Source of the DNA: Ruminococcus sp.
GTDB lineage: Bacteria > Bacillota > Clostridia > Oscillospirales > Ruminococcaceae
Assembly (NCBI GenBank): GCA_019417865.1
Contig: DYCW01000412.1
Coordinates: 1 to 14,137 of the forward strand
DNA: 14,137 nucleotides
Direction: 5' to 3'
Shown: piece by piece, positions 1 to 5,916 of the stretch
Position numbering within the stretch: position 1 is the stretch's first letter
Layout of the letters: every line of letters starts with the position of its first letter
Notes under the pieces: generated by a model
Told to the model about the DNA's origin: nothing
Databases searched by the model: none
What the model saw: the letters and a program-made list of their open reading frames with translations, nothing else
Translations under genes and position numbers: made by a program

Positions 1-1
1 G

Positions 2-793
2 TATATTACCAACGACAATCGATATCTATATGTTATGGCAGAAATGCCAATGGAAGCCGTTTCTGCCCCCGTTTACAACCTGCAGGTTACCCATGCGGAT
101 ACCGATGAGCGATACTGGATGTACTATATGCCCAATGGATATGTTTACTTCAATCATGATTCCTATACCGGAACCATCTGCAAACATGTTGGAAATTGTG
201 TAGAATTCAAAGTACCGTTTTCTGTTTTGGAACTGGAATCGGGAACGGCACTATCTTGTATTCGTGTCTTTATTCAGGACAGTTCCGTCAGCGGCTGGTC
301 AACCACTGCGGATTTGATTGCAGACCGCCCTTATGTGGTAACGGATACATTCACCACCTATAATGCAACTCGTTCTGTCATGTTGAAGGAAGCGGAAAAC
401 TTTTCTCTCACTGCTTACTGTACACTGCCAGATGCGGTCTATCAATGGTATCACGACGGCGTAGAGATTCCAGCAGCAACGAATGCAACCTATTGCATTC
501 CAGCAGCAGATACTGCTGCAATCGGCGAATACACTGTAACAATCACAATTCCATCTGGCATCCAAAAAACTCTCTCCATTTGCCATGTTACAGACGTCTG
601 GTCGGACAAGTTAATAGGAGATGTCAATGCAGATGGCAAAGTGGAATTATTGGATGTCATATTACTGCAAAAATATCTGCTTCGGAAGGTAGATGGTTCT
701 GAAATCTCAGCAGAATTTGCAAATTGCTGTGAAGATGAAAAAATCGATGTTTGTGATTTAATGTTACTTAAGAAAATGATATTAGAAAACTAA
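2..793 (+). CDS. Secreted dockerin-containing protein, 3' part (5' end outside window)
   Basis: The reading frame is open from the left edge, so the ATG at 35 is probably internal and the gene is cut by the window. Numbering from that ATG, residues 1-105 are rich in aromatic and beta-strand residues and match no family I can name; a carbohydrate-binding or other beta-sandwich module is possible. Residues about 110-187 look like a bacterial Ig-like domain (YQWYHDGVEIP, then a GEYTVTI strand). Residues 194-252 are a type I dockerin. Its first calcium loop is canonical (D196, N198, D200, D207, then the helix DVILLQKYLL). Its second loop is degenerate, with N230 and C232 at the first two ligand positions and E235 replacing the usual Gly, but it keeps D234 and D241. 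Dockerins bind cohesins on scaffoldins, so the protein should be exported and attached to a cellulosome-like complex. The catalytic or binding identity lies upstream and cannot be seen. The dockerin call is firm. Confidence 0.85.
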   Translation, partial: YITNDNRYLYVMAEMPMEAVSAPVYNLQVTHADTDERYWMYYMPNGYVYFNHDSYTGTICKHVGNCVEFKVPFSVLELESGTALSCIRVFIQDSSVSGWSTTADLIADRPYVVTDTFTTYNATRSVMLKEAENFSLTAYCTLPDAVYQWYHDGVEIPAATNATYCIPAADTAAIGEYTVTITIPSGIQKTLSICHVTDVWSDKLIGDVNADGKVELLDVILLQKYLLRKVDGSEISAEFANCCEDEKIDVCDLMLLKKMILEN

Positions 794-813
794 TTATTAA
801 ATATTTTTAAAAT

Positions 814-857
814 AAGAGACAAATTGCTGTATGTGGTTTGTCTCTTTTATTTTTTCA
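814..857 (+). terminator. Rho-independent terminator of the dockerin gene
   Basis: A perfect 10-bp stem (AAGAGACAAA at 814-823 with TTTGTCTCTT at 837-846) and a 13-nt loop run into a T-rich tract (TTTTATTTTTT). It begins 20 nt after the stop codon, as expected for a gene-end terminator, and isolates the dockerin transcript from the promoter about 10 nt further on. Confidence 0.8.
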
Positions 858-886
858 AAATGGGTTGACAAAAATTCAAAATGGGT
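854..886 (+). repeat. Two 12-bp direct repeats around the lysis-cassette -35 box
   Basis: TTCAAAATGGGT occurs at 854-865 and again at 875-886. The starts are 21 bp apart, two helical turns, so a bound protein would meet both copies on the same DNA face. The first copy ends on the first base of the -35 hexamer and the second lies in the spacer next to the -10. This is the arrangement of a tandem operator. No regulator gene is in the window, and chance or a short duplication cannot be excluded. Confidence 0.5.
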
Positions 887-893
887 GTATTAT
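865..893 (+). promoter_or_regulatory. Sigma-A-type promoter for the holin-endolysin cassette
   Basis: The -35 hexamer TTGACA (865-870) is perfect. After a 17-bp spacer comes TATTAT (888-893), one base from consensus. Transcription would begin near 900, giving a leader of about 107 nt before the holin start codon. It is the clearest promoter in the window and would be strong unless repressed. The overlapping direct repeats suggest that it is controlled. Confidence 0.8.
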
Positions 894-900
894 AGAAATA

Positions 901-982
901 GAGGGGAATTGCCGAAGAGGGGCGGCAAAACACTCTTTTTTCGGAACGCTTTTCCGAAAAACCGGATACATTACAATAAGAG
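901..982 (+). promoter_or_regulatory. Structured 5' leader of the holin transcript
   Basis: Two hairpins can be read in the predicted leader. The first is TTGCCG (909-914) with CGGCAA (923-928) around an 8-nt loop. The second is TTTTTCGGAA (937-946) with TTCCGAAAAA (952-961), a perfect 10-bp stem with a 5-nt loop. In addition AAGAG in the first loop (915-919) can pair with CTCTT (933-937), which would form a pseudoknot, while CTCT (933-936) can instead pair with AGAG (979-982). I do not recognise it as a known riboswitch class. No T-run follows, so it would act, if at all, on translation or RNA stability rather than as a simple terminator. Confidence 0.4.
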
Positions 983-1006
983 CACATTTTGGAAAGGAGA
1001 AAAGAC

Positions 1007-1480
1007 GTGCGAGAAACAATTTGCACCGTATTGGGTGCAGTGGGCGGCATCCTTGCAGCTGTATTCGGCGGTTGGAATGCCATGCTTACCACTTTAATCT
1101 TATTTATGAGCATTGATTATATCACAGGACTGATGGTAGCGGGTATTTTTCGACGGTCACCAAAGACAAAAACTGGCGGTTTACAATCAAAAATTGGTTG
1201 GAAAGGACTGGTCAAAAAAGCGGTTATTCTGTTACTGGTCATGGCAGCGTCCCGTATTGATCTGGCATTGGATACCACCTATATTCGCAATGCCGTTTGT
1301 ATTGGTTTTTCCTGCAATGAGTTGATTTCCATTTTGGAGAATGCTGGATTGATGGGAATCCCCCTTCCGGCAGCGTTGAAGAATGCGGTGGATTTACTAC
1401 GGAAAAAAAGCAGTCCTGTACAATCTGAAACAGAAAAGGAGCGTACAAAAGATGACAATGCAGACGTACCCAAGCAATGA
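1007..1480 (+). CDS. Holin, TcdE / phage_holin_4 (toxin-secretion holin) type
   Basis: This small membrane protein of 157 residues should form the membrane lesions that let the following endolysin reach the cell wall. The N-terminal half has hydrophobic segments (VLGAVGGILAAVFGG, then MLTTLILFMSIDYITGLMVAG) with the D-Y-I-T-G-L pattern usual in this holin family. A further hydrophobic helix (AVILLLVMAASRI) follows, and the tail is charged (residues about 135-157). I chose the GTG at 1007 because AAAGGAGA (993-1000) lies 6 nt upstream; the frame also opens with a TTG at 989, but that codon precedes the ribosome binding site. The 3' end overlaps the endolysin start by 29 nt, so the two are probably translationally coupled. 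Family members occur in phages and in clostridial toxin loci. No other phage gene is visible here. Confidence 0.85.
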   Translation: MRETICTVLGAVGGILAAVFGGWNAMLTTLILFMSIDYITGLMVAGIFRRSPKTKTGGLQSKIGWKGLVKKAVILLLVMAASRIDLALDTTYIRNAVCIGFSCNELISILENAGLMGIPLPAALKNAVDLLRKKSSPVQSETEKERTKDDNADVPKQ

Positions 1481-2651
1481 TAACACGCAATTGTCACCCC
1501 ACTTCTGTGCCTCTGAGTTTGCATGTAAGTGTGGAAAGGCACACACATTCCAAATTGCTGACGAGTTAATTGCAAAGCTGGAGCAGCTGTATGATAGTCT
1601 GGAATGCAGCAAAATTATCGTTACCAGTGGGTATCGCTGTCCTGAGCATGACAGGGCAGTTGGCGGTAACGGCAGTGGTCAGCACACGAAAGGCACGGCT
1701 GCGGATGTCATTTGCTACAACTGCAACAAGGAAACCATCAGCAGTAAGCTTGTCTCCTGTGCAGCACAGGAGATTGGATTTACTGGCATTGCCAATATAG
1801 ATGCACAATATGACAAAACCCATTTAGATATAAGAACATCTGACAAATGGTATGGAAATGAAATTTATGGAAACAAAACCATAACTGATGATTTCTATCG
1901 CTATTACAATTTACAAGGAGAGGATTCTATGGCAGAAAAAGCCTATGGTATTGATGTATCCTATGCACAAGGCAAAATTGACTGGGAAAAAGTCAAAACG
2001 TCTGGGAAAGTAGATTTTGCCATTCTCCGTGCTGGATACGGAAGAGAGTACAGCCAGGTAGATGAGCAATTTGCACGCAATTACAGCGAATGCAAACGGC
2101 TGGGAATTCCAGTTGGTGTTTACTGGTACAGCTATGCCACAACTGCTGCGGAAGCAAAACGGGAGGCACAAGTTTGTCTGGATACCATTCAGGGCAAACA
2201 ATTTGAATATCCGATTGCCTTTGATATTGAAGAAAAAGATAGCCTGCAAAACGCAGATGCACTATGCAAAGCGTTCTGTGATGCCATCGAAGCTGGGGGA
2301 TATTACGCAGCGATTTACACGTTTAAGTCAGCGTTGGAATATCACTTGAGCGACAGTATCAAATCCAGATATGATATTTTTCTTTCCCATATTGGCGTAA
2401 GTAAGACAGATTATGCAGGTGCATATGGTTTGTGGCAATATAGCTGGACGGGAAATATCAGCGGTATTGACGGCGATGTTGATTTGGACTATGCGTATCA
2501 GGACTATCCAAAGATCATCAAACAGGCTGGACTAAATGGATTCCAGCAAACAGATATGAAGAATGACAAAACAGATACGAGCGACAATAAAGAAACGCCA
2601 TTAGAGCAAATTTTGCAGCACGTAAAATCCATTGACGAAAAATTGTCATAA
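1452..2651 (+). CDS. Bifunctional endolysin: M15 peptidase + GH25 muramidase
   Basis: This 399-residue peptidoglycan hydrolase has two catalytic domains. Residues about 15-130 are a Peptidase_M15_3-like zinc peptidase with the SGxHxxGxAAD pattern (H78, D85) and a THLDIR third ligand (H124), expected to cut peptide stems or cross-links. Residues about 163-355 are a GH25 lysozyme with GIDVS (D168), YPIAFDIEE (D258, E260) and the QYSW and DVDLDY segments, expected to cut MurNAc-GlcNAc bonds. The tail (about 380-399) is a short amphipathic helix, and I see no SH3, LysM or other wall-binding repeat. There is no signal peptide, consistent with release through the holin. The start at 1452 follows AAGGAG (1436-1441) by 10 nt; the frame opens upstream at 1383 without a ribosome binding site. 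An internal start at 1929 could make the GH25 half alone. Confidence 0.88.
   Translation: MTMQTYPSNDNTQLSPHFCASEFACKCGKAHTFQIADELIAKLEQLYDSLECSKIIVTSGYRCPEHDRAVGGNGSGQHTKGTAADVICYNCNKETISSKLVSCAAQEIGFTGIANIDAQYDKTHLDIRTSDKWYGNEIYGNKTITDDFYRYYNLQGEDSMAEKAYGIDVSYAQGKIDWEKVKTSGKVDFAILRAGYGREYSQVDEQFARNYSECKRLGIPVGVYWYSYATTAAEAKREAQVCLDTIQGKQFEYPIAFDIEEKDSLQNADALCKAFCDAIEAGGYYAAIYTFKSALEYHLSDSIKSRYDIFLSHIGVSKTDYAGAYGLWQYSWTGNISGIDGDVDLDYAYQDYPKIIKQAGLNGFQQTDMKNDKTDTSDNKETPLEQILQHVKSIDEKLS
1915..1931 (+). promoter_or_regulatory. Internal ribosome binding site and in-frame ATG for a separate GH25 product
   Basis: AAGGAGAGG (1915-1923) lies 8 nt (measured from AAGGAG) before the ATG at 1929, a stronger match than the one at the gene's own start. 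The ATG is in frame at residue 160, exactly between the peptidase and muramidase domains, and the next residues (MAEKAYGIDVSYAQ) read like the natural N terminus of a stand-alone GH25 lysozyme. Either two proteins are made from one gene, or this is the scar of a fusion between two formerly separate genes. Confidence 0.6.
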
Positions 2652-2674
2652 ATTTTGATTTTCTTTATACAACA

Positions 2675-2704
2675 AAAACAGCCGAATGTTCATTCGGCTG
2701 TTTT
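2675..2704. terminator. Bidirectional terminator between endolysin and ClpE-like gene
   Basis: A perfect 14-bp inverted repeat (AAAACAGCCGAATG at 2675-2688 and CATTCGGCTGTTTT at 2691-2704) with a minimal loop is bounded by A residues on the left and T residues on the right, so it can end transcription in both directions. It lies 23 nt after the plus-strand lysin stop and 21 nt after the minus-strand clp stop, as expected for convergent genes. Confidence 0.9.
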
Positions 2705-2725
2705 CTTATTTGCATATCATCCTTT

Positions 2726-5011
2726 TTATACGTCCTCGTTCGACTGAACAACCAGTTTCTCCTGTTCGGCAGTAATCTTCAGCCGATGCAACGTATCTGC
2801 ATGACTGATAATCTGATCTGCAATCTGATCTTCAATTTCCTGCCGAATGACACGACGGATTTCTCTTGCACCATATGTCTTGCCAAACGCCTTTTCTGCA
2901 ATCAATTTCCGTGCTTCGTCTGTATAAGAAAGCATAATTTGCTTCTCTAACAGCGGTTCTCTCATTTCCTCCAGCATCAGACCCGCAATCTCTGCATAAT
3001 TTTCCTTGGTAAGTTTGTTGAACACAATAATTTCATCAATTCGTCCAATAAACTCCGGCCGCAGAAACTCTCGCAATGCCTTCATGGCACGTTCCTTCGT
3101 GATTTCCTCTTCTGTTCGATTAAATCCCATACCGATACTCTTATCCGTCGAACCAGCATTGGATGTCATGCAAATGATGGTATTCGCAAAGCTAACCGTT
3201 CTTCCCTGTGCATCATCAATTTTGCCTTCATCTAAGATCTGCATCAGAATATTCATCACATCGGGATGTGCTTTTTCAATTTCATCAAACAGAATAACAG
3301 AATACGGTTTCCGCCGTACTTTTTCAGTTAACTGTCCGGCTTCATCATAACCAACATAGCCCGGAGGAGAACCAATCATTCTTGCAACTGCATGTTTCTC
3401 CATAAATTCTGTCATATCCAGGCGAATCAGCGGATCATTGTCATCAAATAATTCTTCCGACAATGCTTTAACCAGTTCCGTCTTACCGACGCCAGTTGGG
3501 CCAACAAAGATAAAGGAGGCGGGTCGCCGTCTAGCGGAAAGCTGTACCCGTGTCCGTTTGATCGCTCTTGCCAATGCAGAAACTGCCGGATCCTGTCCAA
3601 TCACACGTGCTTTCAAATGCTCTTCCAACACTGCCAGCTTGGAATATTCGGTTTCTTGAATCTTACTTGCCGGAATTCCCGTCCAAAGTGCAACAACCTT
3701 TGCGAGATCTGCCTCTGTCACCTGCACCTGATCCACCTTTTTTTGCAGTTCTGCCAGACGATCATGGGAACGAATCATATCGCCTTTGAGTTTTGCAAGT
3801 CCCTCATAATCGACCTCGGTTTCCTCTTCCATCTGCTTTTCCTTGGCTTCCATCTGTGCCAATTTGCTTTGTTCTGCATCATACGCTGCGATCTCCGGTG
3901 AACGCAGACAAGTGCAGGCACAGCTTTCATCTAACAGGTCGATTGCCTTATCCGGCAGAAAGCGATCTGTAATATACCGCTCTGCCAGCTTTGCACACAA
4001 CCGAATCATGGCATCTGAAATATGCACCCGATGATGTTTTTCATAATATTTTTTAATGCCGTTTAGTACTGCAATCGACTCTTCTACTGTCGGCTCCTTT
4101 ACCGTAATCGGCTGGAATCGCCGTTCCAATGCGGCATCTTTTTCAATATACTTTCGATACTCTTCAAATGTCGTAGCACCAATGACCTGAATTTCCCCTC
4201 TGGACAATGCTGGCTTCAGAATGTTTGCGGCATTCATCGAACCTTCTGAATTGCCTGCACCAACCAGATTGTGCAGCTCATCAATAAAAAGAATGATATT
4301 GCCTTCTTGCTTGACCTCTGTCAACAATCCCTTGATCCGACTCTCAAACTGTCCCCGAAACTGTGTGCCAGCCACCAAGGAGGTTAAATCCAGCAAATAA
4401 ACCTGTTTTTCCTTCAAATAAAATGGAACCTGTCCGGCTGCAATCCGCTGTGCAATGCCCTCTGCAATTGCCGTTTTGCCAACGCCTGGTTCTCCAATCA
4501 GACAGGGATTATTTTTTGTCCGACGGCACAAAATCTGTACCACTCGTTCAATTTCCTTATCCCGCCCAATGATGACATCCATCTTACCTTCCTCAGCACG
4601 CTGACTCAGGTTGGTACAATAGTTATTCAGGAATTTTAATTCCTTCTTTTTCTTCATCCGTTTCTCTTTTTTCGGACGCTGTTCAGTCTGTTCTGCCTTT
4701 GGAAAGTCCAGTGCCTTATCCTCTTCACTGCCCATCGGCATGTTCTTCATAATATTCTGAATAAACGGTGGCATGGTACCGGAACCGCCCATTTCAAAGC
4801 TATCTCCGTCCATGAGTTCCATCATTTGATCAGAAAGCTGCTCCAACTCTTCGTCTGTAATACCCATATGTTTCATATATTCAGATATTTGTGGTACATT
4901 CAAATCCTTAGCACACACCATACAGAGCCCCTCGCTCCTCTTTTTATCGCCTTGCTGCGAAGTAATAAATACCACTGCCGGACGCTTCTTACATTTGCTG
5001 CACAAAACCAT
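2726..5011 (-). CDS. clpE: ClpE-like AAA+ unfoldase (Hsp100), zinc-finger N terminus
   Basis: This 761-residue Hsp100 ATPase unfolds substrates, normally for the ClpP protease. It lacks the double Clp_N repeat of ClpC and instead begins with a C4 zinc finger (C4, C7, C30, C33), the hallmark of ClpE. A linker with a lysine-rich stretch (about 113-125) leads to the first AAA+ domain (Walker A GEPGVGKT at 173-180, Walker B D244/E245). A short helical middle region (about 380-425) precedes the second AAA+ domain (Walker A GPTGVGKT at 504-511, Walker B D576/E577 in ILFDEIEKAH), and a GAREIRR sensor-2 segment lies near the end. The MGF at 628-630 sits where ClpC/ClpE carry the [LIV]GF ClpP-binding loop. 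The start at 5011 follows AAAGGTGAT (5018-5026); an in-frame ATG at 5035 has no such site. The gene may be read from the cvpA operon or by a promoter I could not find. Confidence 0.87.
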   Translation of the reverse strand: MVLCSKCKKRPAVVFITSQQGDKKRSEGLCMVCAKDLNVPQISEYMKHMGITDEELEQLSDQMMELMDGDSFEMGGSGTMPPFIQNIMKNMPMGSEEDKALDFPKAEQTEQRPKKEKRMKKKKELKFLNNYCTNLSQRAEEGKMDVIIGRDKEIERVVQILCRRTKNNPCLIGEPGVGKTAIAEGIAQRIAAGQVPFYLKEKQVYLLDLTSLVAGTQFRGQFESRIKGLLTEVKQEGNIILFIDELHNLVGAGNSEGSMNAANILKPALSRGEIQVIGATTFEEYRKYIEKDAALERRFQPITVKEPTVEESIAVLNGIKKYYEKHHRVHISDAMIRLCAKLAERYITDRFLPDKAIDLLDESCACTCLRSPEIAAYDAEQSKLAQMEAKEKQMEEETEVDYEGLAKLKGDMIRSHDRLAELQKKVDQVQVTEADLAKVVALWTGIPASKIQETEYSKLAVLEEHLKARVIGQDPAVSALARAIKRTRVQLSARRRPASFIFVGPTGVGKTELVKALSEELFDDNDPLIRLDMTEFMEKHAVARMIGSPPGYVGYDEAGQLTEKVRRKPYSVILFDEIEKAHPDVMNILMQILDEGKIDDAQGRTVSFANTIICMTSNAGSTDKSIGMGFNRTEEEITKERAMKALREFLRPEFIGRIDEIIVFNKLTKENYAEIAGLMLEEMREPLLEKQIMLSYTDEARKLIAEKAFGKTYGAREIRRVIRQEIEDQIADQIISHADTLHRLKITAEQEKLVVQSNEDV

Positions 5012-5035
5012 TCTTCCATCACCTTTCTCTATCAT

Positions 5036-5068
5036 ACTGCCGTTCGCAGTAGAACCAAAAGCGGCAGT
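5036..5068 (-). repeat. Hairpin in the short leader of the ClpE-like gene
   Basis: ACTGCCG (5036-5042) and CGGCAGT (5062-5068) form a 7-bp inverted repeat around 19 nt, in the 92-nt gap between cvpA and the clp start and ending about 10 nt before the clp ribosome binding site. A smaller one (ACGGT/ACCGT, 5090-5103) lies next to it. Neither is followed by a T-run on the minus strand, so they are not terminators for cvpA. They may affect RNA processing or translation of clp. Confidence 0.35.
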
Positions 5069-5103
5069 TCTTTTTCATTATCGTATGCGACGGTATCCAC
5101 CGT

Positions 5104-5907
5104 TTAATAAAGCAACCGGAACAAATACGTCTTTTGAATCGATTCCTCCGTGAAAAACGCATCCGTCCCCTGTGTTACGGAAACCATTGCTCGGGTTAAA
5201 AGCACCATTAACCAAAGCAACAGACAAGCTTTTAAAATACCAGCGACTGCCCCAAGTGACATATCTACAGACACCCCCATCTGCCGCATGGGAAGACAAA
5301 CAAGTATTGCCTGCAACAGCAGCAGAAGGAGAAGAAAGCAAAGTGCAAATAAAATAATCCGCAAAATCATACAGAATATTGGTTTCCCATATTGCAATAC
5401 CAGTGTTTCCGCTGCCTGTCTGGGATTGCCAGAAAGAACCGCTTTGGCAGTATCTAACTGTAATTCTCCATCCGATGCTGCCGCTTTGACCAGCCATTCC
5501 GGCAATACGCCATCTGTCACCTCTTCCACATAAACAGCAGCAGCATCCATTTGTTCATGCAGCCATGCAGCATCTATGCCATACTGTGCAGCAACCCCAT
5601 CTGGATCTGCAAGTATCATCTGTACCTGTTCTTCCGAAACTGGAATCCCGTTTTCTGTCAACTTTTCCTGCACCAAACCAGCGACATCGATTGTATTCAA
5701 CTTTTGTTCCAGTGCAGAAACCACCGGTTTCTCCAAAAATTCAGTGTAACAAAACTCTGCCAACGGCTGACTGATTGCAAAAGCAATCACCGCACTGAGA
5801 ACCGTTGCAGCCAGTTGCATCAGCGAACGACTTACCCCTTTTCGCATCCCATTCCAAACACAAAGCACCAGCACTGCTATAACAACCAGATCGTAATACC
5901 ACCACAT
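5104..5907 (-). CDS. CvpA-family membrane protein with enlarged extracytoplasmic region
   Basis: This integral membrane protein of 267 residues is of the CvpA (colicin V production) type, a family linked to envelope integrity with no settled biochemical role. Hydrophobic segments lie at about 5-19, 28-46, 177-204 and 217-240. The N terminus has the typical family pattern of a first helix followed by NGMRKGVSRSL, and the third and fourth helices carry the usual small-residue and Leu-rich character. CvpA proteins are often about 160-180 residues. The excess here is the acidic, soluble stretch at 50-170 between helices two and three. The start has only a modest ribosome binding site (AGGGA) and lies 9 nt after the DUF5711 gene stop, so it is cotranscribed. 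The last residues are aromatic and hydrophobic (TYLFRLLY). The family call is fairly good; its role here is unknown. Confidence 0.72.
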   Translation of the reverse strand: MWWYYDLVVIAVLVLCVWNGMRKGVSRSLMQLAATVLSAVIAFAISQPLAEFCYTEFLEKPVVSALEQKLNTIDVAGLVQEKLTENGIPVSEEQVQMILADPDGVAAQYGIDAAWLHEQMDAAAVYVEEVTDGVLPEWLVKAAASDGELQLDTAKAVLSGNPRQAAETLVLQYGKPIFCMILRIILFALCFLLLLLLLQAILVCLPMRQMGVSVDMSLGAVAGILKACLLLWLMVLLTRAMVSVTQGTDAFFTEESIQKTYLFRLLY

Positions 5908-5916
5908 TGTACTTCC

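Noticed and set aside
901..1000. A known riboswitch (lysine, fluoride, preQ1 or c-di-GMP) in the holin leader
   Set aside because: The short stems superficially resemble parts of several classes, but none of the conserved core sequences is present.
989..1006. TTG at 989 as the holin start
   Set aside because: The Shine-Dalgarno sequence (about 993-1000) lies after this TTG and is correctly spaced for the GTG at 1007.
1383..1451. Upstream ATG at 1383 as the endolysin start
   Set aside because: It has no ribosome binding site, lies deep inside the holin gene and adds residues not typical of M15 peptidases. The ATG at 1452 follows AAGGAG.
5036..5075. Hairpin plus T-run read on the plus strand as a terminator
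   Set aside because: No plus-strand gene or promoter lies upstream, and the 19-nt loop is long, so a functional plus-strand terminator is not supported.
5012..5103. CtsR operator upstream of the ClpE-like gene
   Set aside because: No GGTCAAA-type tandem heptads occur on either strand of this gap.
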